Positions 10,701 through 18,623 of a stretch of DNA of 33,028 nucleotides are shown one piece after another. The translations under genes were made by a program, and so were the position numbers. The notes under the pieces are model-generated. The model was given only the letters and a program-made list of their open reading frames with translations. It searched no databases and was not told where the DNA came from. Positions within the stretch are counted from its first letter, which is position 1; every line of letters starts with the position of its first letter. Source of the DNA: Streptomyces sp. OR43 (lineage in GTDB: Bacteria; Actinomycetota; Actinomycetes; Streptomycetales; Streptomycetaceae); NCBI RefSeq assembly GCF_008042275.1, contig NZ_RDBK01000023.1:114341-147368 (forward strand), in the 5' to 3' direction.

Positions 10701-12623
10701 AAGCTGGAGCACCGCGACGACGACCCCGAGGGCGCCCGCCGCCTCCTCGACGGCTACCTCCGGATACTCGAGGACCTGGCCCGGTCCGCCGGCCCGGTCG
10801 GCGCGCTGCCCGGCGTGGGCACACTGCCCGGAGCGGCCCCCCGTACGGACGTCGGCACGGACACCGTCGTCGACCGGTTCGACCGGGCGGCCGACCGCGA
10901 CCCGCGGCGCGTCGCCCTCGTCGCCCACGGTTCGGCCCTGACCTTCGCCGAGCTCCGGGACCGCAGCCGTGCGGTGGCCGGAGTGCTGGCAGGCCGGGGA
11001 ATCGGACCGGAGCGGACCGTGGCCCTCGCGATCCCGCGCTCCCTGGAGTCGATCGTGGCGCTGTTCGCCGTACTGCGCGTCGGAGCCGCCTATGTGCCGC
11101 TGGAGCTCGACCACCCGGACGAGCGGATCGCCGCCATCGTCGAGGCCGCCCGCCCGGACGTGACCCTCACCGTCAGCGCGGTGTCGCCCCGGCTGACCGG
11201 TGAGCTGATCGAGCTCGACCGGCCGCTGCCCGAAGCCGAACCGTTCCGCACGTTCGCGCCGGACGATCCGGAGCGGCTGCGGCACCCCGCGTACACGATC
11301 TTCACCTCCGGATCGACCGGGAAGCCCAAGGGTGTGGTGACCGAGTACGCCGGACTCACCAACATGCTGATCAACCATCAGCGGCGGATCTTCGAACCGG
11401 TGCTGGCGGAGCACGAGCACCGCGTCTTCAGGATCGCGCACACCGTGTCGTTCGCCTTCGACATGTCGTGGGAGGAGCTGCTCTGGCTCGCCGACGGCCA
11501 TGAGGTGCACATCTGCGACGAGGAACTGCGCCGCGACGCGCCCCGGCTGGTCGAGTACTGCCTGGAGCAAGGCATCGACGTGATCAACGTGACGCCGACC
11601 TATGCGCAGCAACTGGTGGCCGAGGGACTGCTGGACACCCCCGGGCGGCGGCCCGCGCTCGTCCTGCTGGGAGGAGAGGCCGTCACCCCGGCACTGTGGC
11701 GGCGGCTCGCGGAGACCGAGGGCACGGCCGGGTACAACCTGTACGGACCCACCGAGTACACCATCAACACCCTCGGCGTCGGCACCTTCGAGTGCGAGGA
11801 CCCGGTGGTCGGCGTGGCGATCGACAACACCGAGGTGTACGTACTGGATCCGTGGCTGCGGCCCCTGCCGGACGGCGTGCCGGGCGAGCTGTACGTGTCG
11901 GGCGTCGGCATCGCCCGCGGCTACCTCGGCCAGCCCGCGCAGACGGCGCACCGGTTCGTGGCCTGCCCGTTCGGCGAACCGGGCGAGCGCATGTACCGCA
12001 CCGGGGACCTGGTGGTCCGCCGGCCCGACGGCAACCTGATGTACCTGGGCCGGACCGACCAGCAGGTCAAGATCCGCGGACACCGCGTCGAACCGGGCGA
12101 GGTCGAGGCCGCGTTCGCCGCCCACCGGGCGGTCCGGTTCGCCGCCGCGGTCGCGCAGCCCGACCCACAGGTCGACGGAGCGTACCGGCTGGCCGCCTAC
12201 CTGGTGCTCGACGGCTCCGATCTGGCATCCGTCGCCGCCGAAGTGGGCGCCGCCCTCCCCGACTTCCTGCGCCCCACGCACTACGCGCAGGTCGACCGCA
12301 TCCCGCTGACCGTGAACGGCAAGGCCGACACCAAGGCGCTCCCGGAGGCCAGGCCGCTGGGTGTGCTGACGACGGCAGCCGAACGCGCACCGGAGACGGA
12401 CACCGAGATCACGGTGTGCGAGTTCTTCGCCGAGGCACTGGACCTGGACGACGACGAGGTCAGCGCGGTCAGCGACTTCGTCACCCTCGGCGGACACTCC
12501 ATGCTGGCGGTCCGCCTGATCGGGCTGCTCCGCCGGGAGTACGGTCCGGTCATCACCATCCGCGACCTGCTCACCCTGCGAACCCCCGAAGCGATTGCCG
12601 GTCACCTCGATGCGCACTCCTGA
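1725..12623 (+). CDS. cchH: Coelichelin-type siderophore nonribosomal peptide synthetase CchH
   Basis: A 3632-residue trimodular NRPS ordered A-PCP-E / C-A-PCP-E / C-A-PCP. Approximate positions are A1 140-640, PCP1 (Ser679, GGDS), E1 730-1170, C2 1190-1610, A2 1620-2125, PCP2 (Ser2172, GGDS), E2 2225-2600, C3 2615-3030, A3 3045-3545 and PCP3 (Ser3592, GGHS). Specificity codes, aligned by eye to PheA, are DINYWGGIGK, DFWNIGMVHK and DMENLGLINK, which match formyl-hydroxy-Orn, Thr and hydroxy-Orn as in coelichelin. GGDS carriers precede epimerases, as expected. E1 and C2 have HHxxxDG; E2 reads HHLAVDA; C3 reads HLLLWDG at 2742-2748, losing the second, catalytic His. There is no thioesterase domain, so release must be in trans, with CchJ the likely helper. 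Residues 1-135 look like a remnant of a condensation domain ending in a C-A linker (ARWNDT). Start: tandem ATG at 1725/1728 with GGAG at 1715-1718. The stop overlaps cchI, so the two are probably translationally coupled. Confidence 0.97.
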   Translation: MMEPDARHVLLSEEGLAGLRRRTGEHSDGSLVTACAIALAHWATRQSPGGMDLAPGTLFADVLGWAANGGSGTAGWETDAARRTITVPEGVSPADAQLALDDLAEFPDRPLGTIGPSGLAARIEDLARWNDTEAGRDRPTIVEMFREQVRKRPDAVAIVEGKRSLTYGQVGDFASQLAHHLIERGLAAEQVVGISLGRSADMVVGLLGVLQAGCAFVPLDPMWPAARRAVVIEDARAVLQLNSSGEREPGEPEAVAVDLDDWTFASHSVEAPDLTVPGPALAYVIFTSGSTGRPKGAMIRHEAISERLLWQVEQILHFGHDDASLFKAPLSFDISINEIFLPLVCGGRLVVLPPGGERDPHHLLSVIAEQRVTFTYLVSSMLDVLLEMAGDSGRLDSLRHVWCGGEVLTPELYERFRTRLDIPMYHGYGPAETTIGVSHVIYRGAAERLSTSIGRANPNTQLYVLDDELRPVPVGVGGELYVGGFLLGRGYVNAPGLTASRFVANPFAADGSRLYRTGDLARYAPDGSLDFLGRADNQIKIRGMRLEIEDVEAGLAEHPGVRHSCVVARKNTAGGSYLVGYVIPAAGHEDLHADEVRAWADAHMVEYMVPTHTVVMREFPLTANGKLDRAALPEPVTSAGPVLQPATENERVVCAAVAAVLRLDEVGVDQDFFRLGGDSILAISLLSALRDAGLHVTARQIFAHGVVGALAAVASREDASAVRDDDVATGPVVGSPIVQWLGEVTDAVDGFVQSVVLNTPPELSAEALDEILTAVVRRHDMLRARLVRGERWSFDIPEADEAVAGWQESGLPLDACVRLATDGLDPDRGVMLRAVWRREARELVVVIHHVVVDGVSWRVLMEDLATAWQQSSAGTPVELPPVGTSFRRWTELLASTEFDADRAYFARPLPGADGPLGRRALSGADTVASERERTVPVGPGITAALLGEIPAKFHAGVNDVLLTALAVALARWRRDLGQDQTFAHIELEGHGREGRFVAAAAGFEPELSRTVGWFTTLFPVTVDPGAAADLTSPAYLSAALKAVKEDLAGVPGNGLSYGALRYLSGARFEAPAPQVLFNYLGRFDSGSAGDWQLAGATGQLGEKRDPRMRLRRALEFNLIAEPDATGGYELVTTISWPDGVFTDEDITVIGAYLRDALAGLAALEGGGHSPSDFAPLPLTQADVDALDGPGLCDILPLTPLQEGLYFHSVFDDDSAGSYVEQQLLTLDGEVEAGRLAAAATRLLTLYPNLAARFTALADGRVVSVLETGVEAPFTTLDRPGITDAEIREHAERDRRAGFDLATGPLMRYTLIRDGAGRNVLVQTVHHIIADGWSVPPMLRTLLAEYHRPGAAYRTGGFPDYVHWLADRDDDESDRVWREQLAGLPGPSLVADGHLPSDRFADTAVEPPVDVDAAARAAGVPLSVAVHSAWAVTLGGILPGNDVVFGSTVSGRDAEVPGIADMVGLFINTIPVRARWEATTTAAGLLASVREHQSAVLPHQHVSLARIGRLTGAGARFDTLVVFDVATDVAALRRPGDELVITAIVNEGAPHYPLTLVVERTHDGRPRFNLIYDAALLRDSGAATILRTFTRTLTGLLTRPDARVEELAAEDDRRPAAHAPTTLAALFDAAALRDPAAVAVTQCALDGSGSSLTYGELAARKAELAGALRTAGIGPGGRVAVAVPRSPEQVVALVAIVTAGGAYVPLDLAYPDERLAYILADAAPQAVLVEREQRERFTGLLARAGVPARVLVLGDELPRADSTAPQTAGPRPQDPAYVIYTSGSTGRPKGVVVPHASVVALLAHTRADMDFGPQDVWVQFHSYSFDFAVWELWGALAHGAELLVPDYALTRSPVDFHRLVRERGVTVLNQTPSAFYRFIEADRHAGEPAAALRRIIFGGEALDPARLRGWVERYGTRSPELVNMYGITETTVHVTHRVLTDEDFGGDVSPIGGPIPGLDTYLLDDRLRPVPPGKVGSIYVAGDQVSLGYLGRPGLTAGRFVANPFAGDGSRMYHTGDLARRTLDGELEFAGRADGQVQLKGFRIEPGEVEAAIRELDTVVDAAVTVADSGDHLVAHVVGRAPADLTALLAAKLPAHMVPGQVRCVDALPLTVNGKLDREALAAQAAREAGPQTAVPPATTGGALGALTGVFGETLQGSDVDADTDFFAAGGDSILAITVINRARALGLHIAPRDVFLFKTPRALAEQLDSRVPQALAAGPVRREDGPLLPTPIILRRRERGGSLARFAQARSLVVPEGVGLGDVERAANAVVAAHPVLRLKLDVDHGVWALRTEPHREVTVFRTETGDPSAAANEAAGRLSPGSGEVVAFSWIPGSRTLVVTAHHLAVDAVSWLILLDDLATALSGAALPPPTTSYGEYAEATGARSAELTGLDDWITTLAAPALLSGVEGLRETTVVLAPDVSGRVTRTAPAALGVGLTELLCGALRTALTHVQTAPTDLAIDLERHGRVPVRGHHDYTRTVGWFTAIAPVRLTAHTDPVEAAREVAERQPDEDGHVAYGRLRYLNPQTAPLLTARPQVLFNYLGRGGESRAPQLTGADEGSPYAVEVNAWTDDTTGSLHAAFTLADGIPDEITAHWLTALERVAEASTTAERTAPVSPLQRGLYFQAQMAGTAGHYVAQSYFTFDRRLDTDALAEAMAYVIARHPVVGAGFTTDDRGNPVQVLRAGRRVDVRTVTVATEAEADALRARDRDTGFDVEEPPLIRLTVVRLPGDRDGLLLSYHLLLWDGWSREIVLRELFDAYRAVLTGRPPAATPLSPGFEDYARALAAKDPAVAERFWADHLDGLTGPTLLGGERPAVTDELPRALVHTMSAELSDLLRQAARTHGVTLNSVLTGAFGLLLGAHTGRGDAVFGVTVSGREGEGLSGIVGVLLNTVPLWTRARPDDTVREYLTAVQEARVEAMEHEHLGLGEIQRASGHDTLFDNLFVLQNFLDLDAFAEMNARHGITSVQADDSTHYPFTWVVTPGDRLTVKLEHRDDDPEGARRLLDGYLRILEDLARSAGPVGALPGVGTLPGAAPRTDVGTDTVVDRFDRAADRDPRRVALVAHGSALTFAELRDRSRAVAGVLAGRGIGPERTVALAIPRSLESIVALFAVLRVGAAYVPLELDHPDERIAAIVEAARPDVTLTVSAVSPRLTGELIELDRPLPEAEPFRTFAPDDPERLRHPAYTIFTSGSTGKPKGVVTEYAGLTNMLINHQRRIFEPVLAEHEHRVFRIAHTVSFAFDMSWEELLWLADGHEVHICDEELRRDAPRLVEYCLEQGIDVINVTPTYAQQLVAEGLLDTPGRRPALVLLGGEAVTPALWRRLAETEGTAGYNLYGPTEYTINTLGVGTFECEDPVVGVAIDNTEVYVLDPWLRPLPDGVPGELYVSGVGIARGYLGQPAQTAHRFVACPFGEPGERMYRTGDLVVRRPDGNLMYLGRTDQQVKIRGHRVEPGEVEAAFAAHRAVRFAAAVAQPDPQVDGAYRLAAYLVLDGSDLASVAAEVGAALPDFLRPTHYAQVDRIPLTVNGKADTKALPEARPLGVLTTAAERAPETDTEITVCEFFAEALDLDDDEVSAVSDFVTLGGHSMLAVRLIGLLRREYGPVITIRDLLTLRTPEAIAGHLDAHS

Positions 12624-14310
12624 CCCCCACCGGCCCCTCGACGGAGCCGGCATCCTGCGGACGGCGCTGCGCCGCAACCTCGGTGCCATGACCTGGGGCA
12701 CCGTCCTCATGGGCCTGTACCAGGCCGGCGAGACGGCCTTCCCCATCGCGCTCGGCCTGATCGTCGAGTACACCCTCCAGGACCGGAGCCCCGCTTCCCT
12801 CGGGGTGTCGATCGGCGCGCTGGCCGTGATCATCACGACCGTGTCGCTGTCGTGGCGGTTCGGGATGCGCGTCCTGCAGAAGGCCAACACGACGGAGGCG
12901 CACCGCTGGCGGGTGCGGGTCGCGGAGTGCGGACTCCAGCCCGTGGACAGGAAGATCGATCTGAAGTCCGGTGAGGTGCTGACCATCGCCACCGAGGACG
13001 CCGACTCCACCGCCGACATCATCGAAGTGGTTCCGCTGCTGATCAGCTCACTGGTCGCGGTCGTGGTCGCGGCGGTCGCCCTGGGGCTGGCGGACCTCCG
13101 GCTCGGACTGCTCGTGATCATGGGAACCGTCGTGATCCTGACGATCCTCAGCGTGATGTCCAAACGGATCGGCGCCAGTACCCAGGAGCAGCAGGCCCGG
13201 GTGGCGCGGGCCGGTGCGAAGGTCGCGGACCTGATCTCCGGCCTCCGCCCGCTGCACGGTTTCGGCGGCAATCACGCGGCGTTCGTGTCCTACCGGAAGG
13301 TCAGTACGGAGGCGAAGCACCAGGCGATCACCGTGGCCAAGGTGAACGGCGCGTACGCCGGCGCCGCACAGGCCCTCAACGCGGTCCTGGCCGCCGCCGT
13401 GACCCTGACGGCCGGCTGGCTGGCCTTCGACGGCCGGATCACCATCGGGGAACTCGTCATGGCGGTGGGCCTCGCGCAGTTCATCATGGAACCGCTGAAG
13501 ATGTTCTCGGAGATGCCGAAGTACGTGATGATGGCACGGGCCTCGGCCGAGCGGATGGCCCTGGTGCTGGCGGCGCCGCCGGTGGCGGCTCTGGGCCCGC
13601 AGCGCCCTTCCGCGGGCGGGGACCTGGAGATCGACGGCGTCCGGTACGGGACGCTGCGCAAGCTGAACTTCCGCGTCGCAGCCGGCGAGTTCGTGGCGAT
13701 CACCGCCTATCAGCCGCGCGCGGCAGCCGATTTCGCGTCGATCCTGGCCGTGAACGTCCCGCCGCAGGACTACGACGGGACGGTTCGGATCAGCGGGCGG
13801 GAGATCGCGGACCTGCCGGTCGAGGCCGTCCGTGCACACATGCTGGTGAACCCGTACGACGGGGAGATCTTCGCGGGCACCCTCCGTACGAACATCGACC
13901 CGGCGGGCACCAGCCGTACGGTTGCCGAAGCGGTGGAGGCGTCCATGCTGACCGATGTCGTCGCGCTCCACCGCGACGGGCTCGACTACGCCATCCGCGA
14001 CCGCGGCGCGAATCTGTCCGGCGGACAGCGCCAGCGGTTGTCCCTGGCCCGCGCCCTGGCCGCCGACACCGACGTCCTCGTTCTGCACGATCCGACCACG
14101 GCCGTGGACGCGGTCACCGAGCAGCTGATCGCGCGCAACCTCGTGAAGCTGCGCCGGGGCCGGACCACCCTCGTGATCTCCAGCAGTCCGGCGGTCCTGG
14201 ACGCGGCCGACCGGGTGCTCGTCCTGGACGACGGGATCATCACGGCCGAGGACACCCATCGCAACCTCCTCGCCACCGACGAGGCCTACTGCCTGGCGGT
14301 GGCGAGGTGA
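12610..14310 (+). CDS. cchI: ABC exporter half CchI with degenerate ATP site
   Basis: A 566-residue membrane/ATPase half-transporter, partner of CchG for siderophore export. ATG at 12610 lies inside the end of cchH (14-bp overlap), which suggests coupled translation; a TTG 15 bp earlier is possible but less likely. Residues 1-300 carry the membrane domain and about 340-566 the nucleotide-binding domain. The signature motif [15 protein letters not shown] (about 469) is perfect. The rest of the site is ruined: the Walker A region reads [14 protein letters not shown] (about 363) with no GxxGxGK[ST], Walker B is followed by Pro rather than Glu (VLHDPTT, about 494), and the H-loop His is Ser (ISSSPA, about 523). 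CchG shows the opposite pattern, so one good composite ATPase site would form from CchG Walker A/B plus CchI LSGGQ. Heterodimeric exporters with one weak site are well known; a split this complete is notable. Confidence 0.92.
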   Translation: MRTPDPHRPLDGAGILRTALRRNLGAMTWGTVLMGLYQAGETAFPIALGLIVEYTLQDRSPASLGVSIGALAVIITTVSLSWRFGMRVLQKANTTEAHRWRVRVAECGLQPVDRKIDLKSGEVLTIATEDADSTADIIEVVPLLISSLVAVVVAAVALGLADLRLGLLVIMGTVVILTILSVMSKRIGASTQEQQARVARAGAKVADLISGLRPLHGFGGNHAAFVSYRKVSTEAKHQAITVAKVNGAYAGAAQALNAVLAAAVTLTAGWLAFDGRITIGELVMAVGLAQFIMEPLKMFSEMPKYVMMARASAERMALVLAAPPVAALGPQRPSAGGDLEIDGVRYGTLRKLNFRVAAGEFVAITAYQPRAAADFASILAVNVPPQDYDGTVRISGREIADLPVEAVRAHMLVNPYDGEIFAGTLRTNIDPAGTSRTVAEAVEASMLTDVVALHRDGLDYAIRDRGANLSGGQRQRLSLARALAADTDVLVLHDPTTAVDAVTEQLIARNLVKLRRGRTTLVISSSPAVLDAADRVLVLDDGIITAEDTHRNLLATDEAYCLAVAR

Positions 14311-14351
14311 GCGGCCGGGGGCCCTTGATGCGGGAACGCGTTTGCCGTCTC

Positions 14352-14968
14352 TCAGGCGTCCCAGGCGCGGGGGCGGTCCAGCGCCTCCCACTCGGGGCGC
14401 AGCAGTGAGAGCAGGGCGAGGTCGTGCCGTCGTCCGCGATGAAGACACGCGGCGCGGCTGACCCCTTCGCGTACGAAGCCGGATCCGGTGAGGACGGCGA
14501 GGGCGGCGGCGTTGCCGGTGTGGGTCTCCGCGGTGAGGCGGTGCAGGGGGAGTTCGCCGAACGCCAGGTCCACCAGGGCGTCGAGGGCGTGGGTGCCGTG
14601 GCCCCTCCCACGATGCTCCGCGGCCGGCATCAGCTCGATCTGAGCCGTGCCGTTGGCGATGTGCCGTTGACGATGTCCTGGCCGCTGAGCGCGATAGGGC
14701 CGATGGGGGTGGAGTCGGGGAGCAGGACGAGGAAGTCGTCGCGATCGTCGTCGTCGATGTCGCGCTCGATGCGCTCGCGCATCGCGGTGAGGGAGCGCGG
14801 CCAGAACCCGATCTCGTGGGCGGCCGCCGCATCCGCACGCCAATGGTGCAGGAGTTCGGCGTCGTCCAGGTCGACCGGTGCGAGTCCGACGGACTCGGCG
14901 TGCCAGGAGACTTCCCTCGCGGTCTCTTCGTCGCGTTCGTCGTCCGCGATCCCGGTGCCCTGGTTCAT
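14352..14968 (-). pseudogene. Frameshifted GNAT acetyltransferase (RimJ/RimL type)
   Basis: Two overlapping minus-strand frames together make one GNAT acetyltransferase. The N-terminal part starts at ATG 14968 (SVGLAPVDLDDAELLHHWR) and runs in frame to a stop near 14630. The C-terminal part, with the acetyl-CoA-binding GNAT stretch (AEHRGRGHGTHALDALVDLA) and the typical ending TGNAAALAVLTGSGFVREG, continues in another frame to 14352. The break falls exactly on a 14-bp tandem duplication at 14647-14674. Removing one copy restores a single 200-residue protein. It is therefore a recently broken gene, a slippage-switchable gene, or an assembly error. It lies between cchI and cchJ on the opposite strand to cchI and has no obvious siderophore role; family members acetylate ribosomal protein N-termini or small amines. 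Confidence 0.8.
14647..14674. repeat. 14-bp tandem duplication causing a frameshift
   Basis: GTGCCGTTGGCGAT (14647-14660) is followed directly by GTGCCGTTGACGAT (14661-14674), with 13 of 14 bases identical. Fourteen is not a multiple of three, so the extra copy shifts the minus-strand GNAT frame and leads to an early stop. The single mismatch suggests the duplication is not brand new or that one copy has mutated since. Confidence 0.9.
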
Positions 14969-15113
14969 GCGGCGGATGCCAGGGGCGGACGGCCCACGGG
15001 GCCCACGCGTTTCTCCGCCCCCGCGCCCGGCGGCAACGGTCCGCGACGGGCCGGCGGCACCGAGCCGCCGACTTCGCGTCGGGGTGGCAGTCGATGCCGG
15101 CCGGCCACGTAGC

Positions 15114-15132
15114 GGCCCGGCACCACCGGGCC
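15114..15132 (-). terminator. Hairpin downstream of cchJ
   Basis: A perfect 7-bp stem (GGCCCGG / CCGGGCC) with a 5-nt loop lies about 40 bp beyond the cchJ stop and upstream of the broken GNAT gene. It fits a transcription terminator for cchJ, although no clear U-tract follows, which is common in high-GC actinobacteria. Confidence 0.45.
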
Positions 15133-15172
15133 CGGAGTGGAGCGGCTGATGATCAACGCCGCCTCACGGCCT

Positions 15173-16330
15173 TCAGGACCCCGCGGAAGCGCCCGCTCGC
15201 GTGGTCCCCGGGGTGTGGAGCGGCCCGTCGAGGGCCCAGGCGACATCTCTGAGCAGGGCGTGCCGCCAGCCTGCCCGGTCGTGGCCGGACGGCGACCGTG
15301 ACACGCGTACCGTCGCGCCCGCTTCTTCGGCCAGGATCTCGACCGGCCGGCAGTGGGGGAGCATCCGCGTCTCGTGTTCCCCGACGTCGAACGCGACCCG
15401 CAGCCCGGTCAGGTCGGGGCGCTCCCGCAGCCGTGCGGCGACGGAGCCGCCGGCCGGACCGTCGAGAGGGTCCGGCCGGTCCGGCGCTCCGGGTGCCCAC
15501 CAGAACGACCCCGACTGGCAGGCGACCCGGGAGACCAGCTCCGGGAAGTCCAGCGCCGCGGTCAGCGCGCTGAGTCCGCCGAGGCTCTGGCCGGCCACCA
15601 CCAGCCGGTTCAGGTCCGCGACCACCCCGGACTCCGCGACGAGCGGCAGCAGTTCGTCGCGGACGGCCTCCCACAGCCCGGACCCGCCCGCGAACTCGGC
15701 TGCCCGGTCCTTGGCCGGCAGGAAGACCAGTGTGACGGGCGGCATCTCACCCGCGGCGACGGCGGAGTCGAAGGCGGCCATGGCTGGATGGAGGTACAGC
15801 CAGTCGTCCCCGTCCAGCAGCAGCACCACCGGTCCGCCGCCACCCGCCGGGTGGATGCGCACCGTGCGTCGTCCGCCGAGCCGTGCGCTGTTCCAGCGGA
15901 GCCGGGTGTGCGGGACGGGGAGGACGTCGTCGGCGCCGACCACGGGCCAGTGCGGCTGGGCGGGGGCGTCCGGGGTCGCGGCGACGGAACGGTCCAGTCC
16001 GGCGCCTGCCGGGTTGAACGGGTCCGCATGCGGCGTCTCGTCCACGAGGAACCGGTAGGTCACGTGGAGCCGTTCGGGCATGGGCACTTCGGCGTACCAG
16101 CAGTCGGTGTCGCGCCACCGGCGCAGGGGGACCGGCTCCGACCAGCTCTCGAAGTCGACGGTCGCCGGAGAGCCGCGCCAGAGGAACAGCGATACCCAGC
16201 CGCCGTCGCCGGCGGCTACCGCAGCGGGCGTGCGTGCCGCGGCCCAGAACGCGTCGGTGCCGGGAGCGCCGCTCAGCCCGAAGCCGGCGAAGTCGCTCTC
16301 GGCGCGGATCCGTTCGGTCACCGGGGGCAT
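15173..16330 (-). CDS. cchJ: Fes-like siderophore esterase CchJ
   Basis: A 385-residue alpha/beta hydrolase of the enterochelin esterase (Fes/IroD) type. Residues 1-150 match the Fes N-terminal domain (WRDTDCWYAEVPMP, YRFLVDETPHADPFNP). The catalytic domain has the nucleophile elbow GQSLGG (Ser about 249), an acidic residue in the FDVGEHE region and the catalytic His in GHDRAGWRHAL (about 350). In coelichelin clusters this protein is thought to release the peptide from CchH, which has no thioesterase domain, or to hydrolyse the ferric siderophore; the sequence cannot separate these roles. It appears cytoplasmic, with no signal peptide. Start choice: AAGGAG at 16337-16342 directly abuts an ATG at 16336, but is spaced six bases from the ATG at 16330, so 16330 is preferred. 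It is transcribed divergently from cchK across a strong iron box, so both are probably iron-repressed. Confidence 0.93.
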   Translation of the reverse strand: MPPVTERIRAESDFAGFGLSGAPGTDAFWAAARTPAAVAAGDGGWVSLFLWRGSPATVDFESWSEPVPLRRWRDTDCWYAEVPMPERLHVTYRFLVDETPHADPFNPAGAGLDRSVAATPDAPAQPHWPVVGADDVLPVPHTRLRWNSARLGGRRTVRIHPAGGGGPVVLLLDGDDWLYLHPAMAAFDSAVAAGEMPPVTLVFLPAKDRAAEFAGGSGLWEAVRDELLPLVAESGVVADLNRLVVAGQSLGGLSALTAALDFPELVSRVACQSGSFWWAPGAPDRPDPLDGPAGGSVAARLRERPDLTGLRVAFDVGEHETRMLPHCRPVEILAEEAGATVRVSRSPSGHDRAGWRHALLRDVAWALDGPLHTPGTTRAGASAGS

Positions 16331-16378
16331 GAACATCTCCTTGTGAGAGGGGAAGAGGAAAGGCTAAGCTCTGGGTGA

Positions 16379-16397
16379 TTAGGGGAGCCTAACCTAA
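16379..16397. promoter_or_regulatory. Iron box between cchJ and cchK
   Basis: TTAGGGGAGCCTAACCTAA matches 17 of 19 positions of the IdeR/DmdR iron box and is the best of the set. It lies 49 bp upstream of the cchJ start and about 150 bp upstream of cchK in the divergent gap, so one operator can control both directions. The cchK leader beyond it contains a perfect GC palindrome at 16473-16486 (GCCCGCC/GGCGGGC) that could fold as a hairpin. Confidence 0.9.
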
Positions 16398-16545
16398 GTT
16401 GGACTTCTCCTTCCATATCCCTGGCTCTTCATTCGAACCCGCTCTCCGGGCCCGCTCCCGGGGGCGCCGCCGGCCCGCCGGCGGGCAGAGGCACACGCTC
16501 GGCGCGGCCGTCACCGGTCCGTCGGACCCGAGGAGGTACTGACAC

Positions 16546-16758
16546 ATGAGCACCAACCCGTTCGACGACCCCGACGGCCGGTTCCTGGTCCTGGTGAACG
16601 ATGAGGGCCAGCACTCGCTGTGGCCGTCCTTCGCTGACGTGCCCGGAGGCTGGATGATCGCCTTCGAGGAGAACACCCGGGAGGCGTGCCTGGACTTCGT
16701 CGAGACCAACTGGACGGACCTGCGGCCCCGTTCCCTCACCGTCCCCGCGGACGCCTGA
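16546..16758 (+). CDS. cchK: MbtH-like protein CchK
   Basis: A 70-residue MbtH-family protein, the small partner that binds NRPS adenylation domains and supports their folding and activity. It has the family hallmarks: NPFDDPDG at the N-terminus, [12 protein letters not shown], a Trp in GGW, and [10 protein letters not shown] near the end. Length is normal for the family. AGGAGG at 16531-16536 gives a strong ribosome site nine bases before the ATG. It probably serves CchH. It is followed after 80 bp by the acetyltransferase gene at 16839, likely in the same iron-controlled transcript. Confidence 0.95.
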   Translation: MSTNPFDDPDGRFLVLVNDEGQHSLWPSFADVPGGWMIAFEENTREACLDFVETNWTDLRPRSLTVPADA

Positions 16759-16838
16759 CCGGCTCAGCACCGGCCCGCGGCCGGGGGCTGCCGCCCGGCC
16801 GTGCTGCCGCCCGCTCGTGGAACCCGGGAAGGAATGCC

Positions 16839-17360
16839 TTGACCACGACCGTGCCGCGCCCCGTCCCTGCGGCGCGGGCGCGCCGTGCGCCCGCCCCCTC
16901 CGTACGCTTCGCCCGCGCGGAGGACGCCGGCGAACTCGCCGCCCTGTCCCGGCCCTTCGTCCGTGCGGGCGCGCTGCGGGAGCGCCCCGTCTCGCTCTAC
17001 GCCGCCCACGCGGCCGACTTCCTGGTGGCCGTGGGCCCCGCGGGCCGGCTCGAAGGCTGTGTGGGTCTGCGCCTGTACCCGGCCGGTCCGGCGGAGAGCG
17101 GCGCACCCGCGGGCGTGCTGTACAACTTCTGTGTGGCCGCGCACCGGCAGGGGTGCGGAGTGGGGGCCGTGCTGCTGGGCTCCGCCCTGACGAGTGCACG
17201 TGCGCGGTCGCTGAGTGCGCTGTTCACTGCGACGACCGGCGGCGGACGCCTGTTCCAGCGGTACGGATTCACCGCGACGGCAGCATGTCTGGCGCCCCGT
17301 ACCTGGGCGGAGTCGCTGGATCCGCGGCGGGGCGCCCGGATCCTCGCGAGGGCCGTCTAA
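16839..17360 (+). CDS. Short GNAT, probable N-acetylglutamate synthase (ArgA-type)
   Basis: A 173-residue GNAT acetyltransferase. Its pattern resembles the acetyltransferase half of ArgA-type N-acetylglutamate synthases: an early segment RPFVRAGALRERPVSLYAAH (ArgA has a comparable 'rPl...G.L..Rs...L'), a central acetyl-CoA loop HRQGCGVGAVLLGSAL, and the ending TTGGGRLFQRYGFTAT then LDPRRGARIL, close to the 'TTR...WFQERGF...YN.QRKSKVL' ending of E. coli ArgA (recalled, not searched). It has no amino-acid-kinase domain, as in the short synthases of actinobacteria. The product, N-acetylglutamate, is the substrate of the kinase encoded convergently at 17489-18421, so the pair would feed ornithine to CchH. 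Start TTG at 16839 with GGAAGGA at 16827-16833; an upstream in-frame ATG at 16686 lies inside cchK and is rejected. Family certain; exact substrate inferred. Confidence 0.75.
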   Translation: MTTTVPRPVPAARARRAPAPSVRFARAEDAGELAALSRPFVRAGALRERPVSLYAAHAADFLVAVGPAGRLEGCVGLRLYPAGPAESGAPAGVLYNFCVAAHRQGCGVGAVLLGSALTSARARSLSALFTATTGGGRLFQRYGFTATAACLAPRTWAESLDPRRGARILARAV

Positions 17361-17488
17361 GGCGTGTTCTCGAACATCCCGCCTGCCCGGCGACGCCATG
17401 CACGCACGCTCGCCGCACCGCACGTGTCAGCGGCGGTGGCGCCGAGCCCCTGACGTCGAGTGGCTGCCCGTATCGCGACCGCCGGTGG

Positions 17489-18421
17489 TCACACGGTGCT
17501 CAGGTCGCGGTCAGGGCCGGTGCCGGGCGCGAGGGCAGTGCCCGGAACCACCGTGGTGCCGGGACCGTTCTCGCCGAGCACGCCGCGCAGCACCGCGTGC
17601 GGTACCCGGCCGTCGAGTACCTGGGCTCTGCGCACGCCGCCCCGGACGGCCCGCAGGCAGCCCTCCATCTTCGGCAGCATCCCGCTCGCGAGCTCCGGCA
17701 GCAGCGCGGCCAGTGCGTCGGCCGTCAAATGCCTGATCACCTCGGTGCTGCGCGGCCAGTCCGCGTACAGCCCCTCCACGTCGGTGAGCACGACCAGCCG
17801 TTCGGCCCCGAGGGCCACGGCCAGCGCGGACGCGGCAAGGTCGGCGTTGACGTTGTAGACCTGCCCGTCCTCGCCGCGGGCGACGGGGGAGACCACCGGG
17901 ATGTGTCCCTGCTCCAGGAGCGTGCGCACCATGCCGGGGTTGACGTCCACGATGTCTCCGACGAGACCGATGTCCACCGGGCGGCCGTCCACATAGCCGG
18001 GCCGTCGCACCGCCGTCATGGTGTGCGCGTCCTCGCCCGTCAGGCCCACGGCGAAGGGCCCATGGGCGTTGATCCGGCCGACCAGTTCCCGCTGGACCCG
18101 GCCGGACAGCACCATGCGCACCACATCCATGGTCTCCGCCGTCGTCACGCGCAGCCCCGCCTCGAAGCGGCTCTCCAGGCCGAGGCGGTCGAGCATCGCA
18201 CTGATCTGTGGCCCGCCACCGTGCACGACGACCGGGTGAAGGCCCGCGTGCCACAGTTCCACGACGTCCTGGGCGAAGAGGTGTTGCAGGCTCGCGTCCA
18301 CCATGGCGTTGCCGCCGAACTTGACGACGACCACACGGGGCCGTGGTTCCGCGGGCCTGCCCGCCGACCCGGTCGACGCGTCCGTGTCCGGGTTCACGCG
18401 ATCTGTGACGACCGGTGCCAT
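17489..18421 (-). CDS. argB: Acetylglutamate kinase paralogue (ArgB-like)
   Basis: A 310-residue amino-acid kinase that fits N-acetylglutamate kinase, phosphorylating N-acetyl-L-glutamate in the second step to ornithine and arginine. Motifs: KFGGNAM (Lys34), [10 protein letters not shown] (65-74), AGLRVTT substrate region (88-94), [13 protein letters not shown] (125-137), YNVNAD (189-194), [12 protein letters not shown] (212-223) and PKMEGC (Lys251). Identity to the usual Streptomyces ArgB looks high through the core. The first 30 residues do not: instead of the helix that links arginine-sensitive kinases into hexamers, there is a Pro/Gly/Ser/Thr/Asp-rich tail. The C-terminal GIGTM-like site reads GPGTT. 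It stands alone, not in an arginine operon, with an iron box 25 bp before the ATG and GGGGTGGGG just ahead. I infer a dedicated, arginine-resistant ornithine supply for the siderophore. Kinase family is certain; lack of feedback is inference. Confidence 0.92.
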   Translation of the reverse strand: MAPVVTDRVNPDTDASTGSAGRPAEPRPRVVVVKFGGNAMVDASLQHLFAQDVVELWHAGLHPVVVHGGGPQISAMLDRLGLESRFEAGLRVTTAETMDVVRMVLSGRVQRELVGRINAHGPFAVGLTGEDAHTMTAVRRPGYVDGRPVDIGLVGDIVDVNPGMVRTLLEQGHIPVVSPVARGEDGQVYNVNADLAASALAVALGAERLVVLTDVEGLYADWPRSTEVIRHLTADALAALLPELASGMLPKMEGCLRAVRGGVRRAQVLDGRVPHAVLRGVLGENGPGTTVVPGTALAPGTGPDRDLSTV

Positions 18422-18445
18422 GTCTGCCCCACCCCGTTCGATAAG

Positions 18446-18464
18446 TTAGCTGAGCCTAACCTGA
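18446..18464. promoter_or_regulatory. Iron box upstream of the argB paralogue
   Basis: TTAGCTGAGCCTAACCTGA matches 16 of 19 iron-box positions. It lies 25 bp before the argB-like start on the minus strand, where it would overlap that promoter, and 160 bp before the Clp ATPase on the plus strand. The short distance favours control of the kinase gene and places it in the same iron regulon as cchH, cchJ and cchK. Confidence 0.85.
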
Positions 18465-18623
18465 ATAAGGGGGTCCAGGTGGCGATCCCGCCGTCCTGCC
18501 CGCACGTTGCCGCGGGTGTTTCCGGCCGCCCGCGGCGCGCGCCCGAGAGACGGTCCCACTCCGTTTGCGGAGCCCTGGACATCGGGTTTGAGTGGAAGAA
18601 CCCCCTTGCCCTCTGGAGCTGAC

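Noticed and set aside
3927..13271. A 3114-codon open frame on the minus strand
   Set aside because: It lies opposite cchH, follows its codon positions, is Arg/Gly/Pro/Val-rich and has no domain; it is a product of high GC content.
16331..16336. ATG at 16336 as the cchJ start
   Set aside because: The AAGGAG ribosome site directly abuts it, leaving no spacing; ATG 16330 has proper spacing.
15153..16378. Long plus-strand frames across cchJ
   Set aside because: They are antisense to a gene with clear esterase motifs and have no family features.
17361..17488. Possible terminator or small gene between the convergent GNAT and argB genes
   Set aside because: Only weak, interrupted inverted repeats and no credible reading frame were seen.
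18588..18600. TTGAGTGGAA before the Clp ATPase as an HspR (HAIR) site
   Set aside because: Only the left half resembles HAIR (CTTGAGT-N7-ACTCAAG); the right half is absent.
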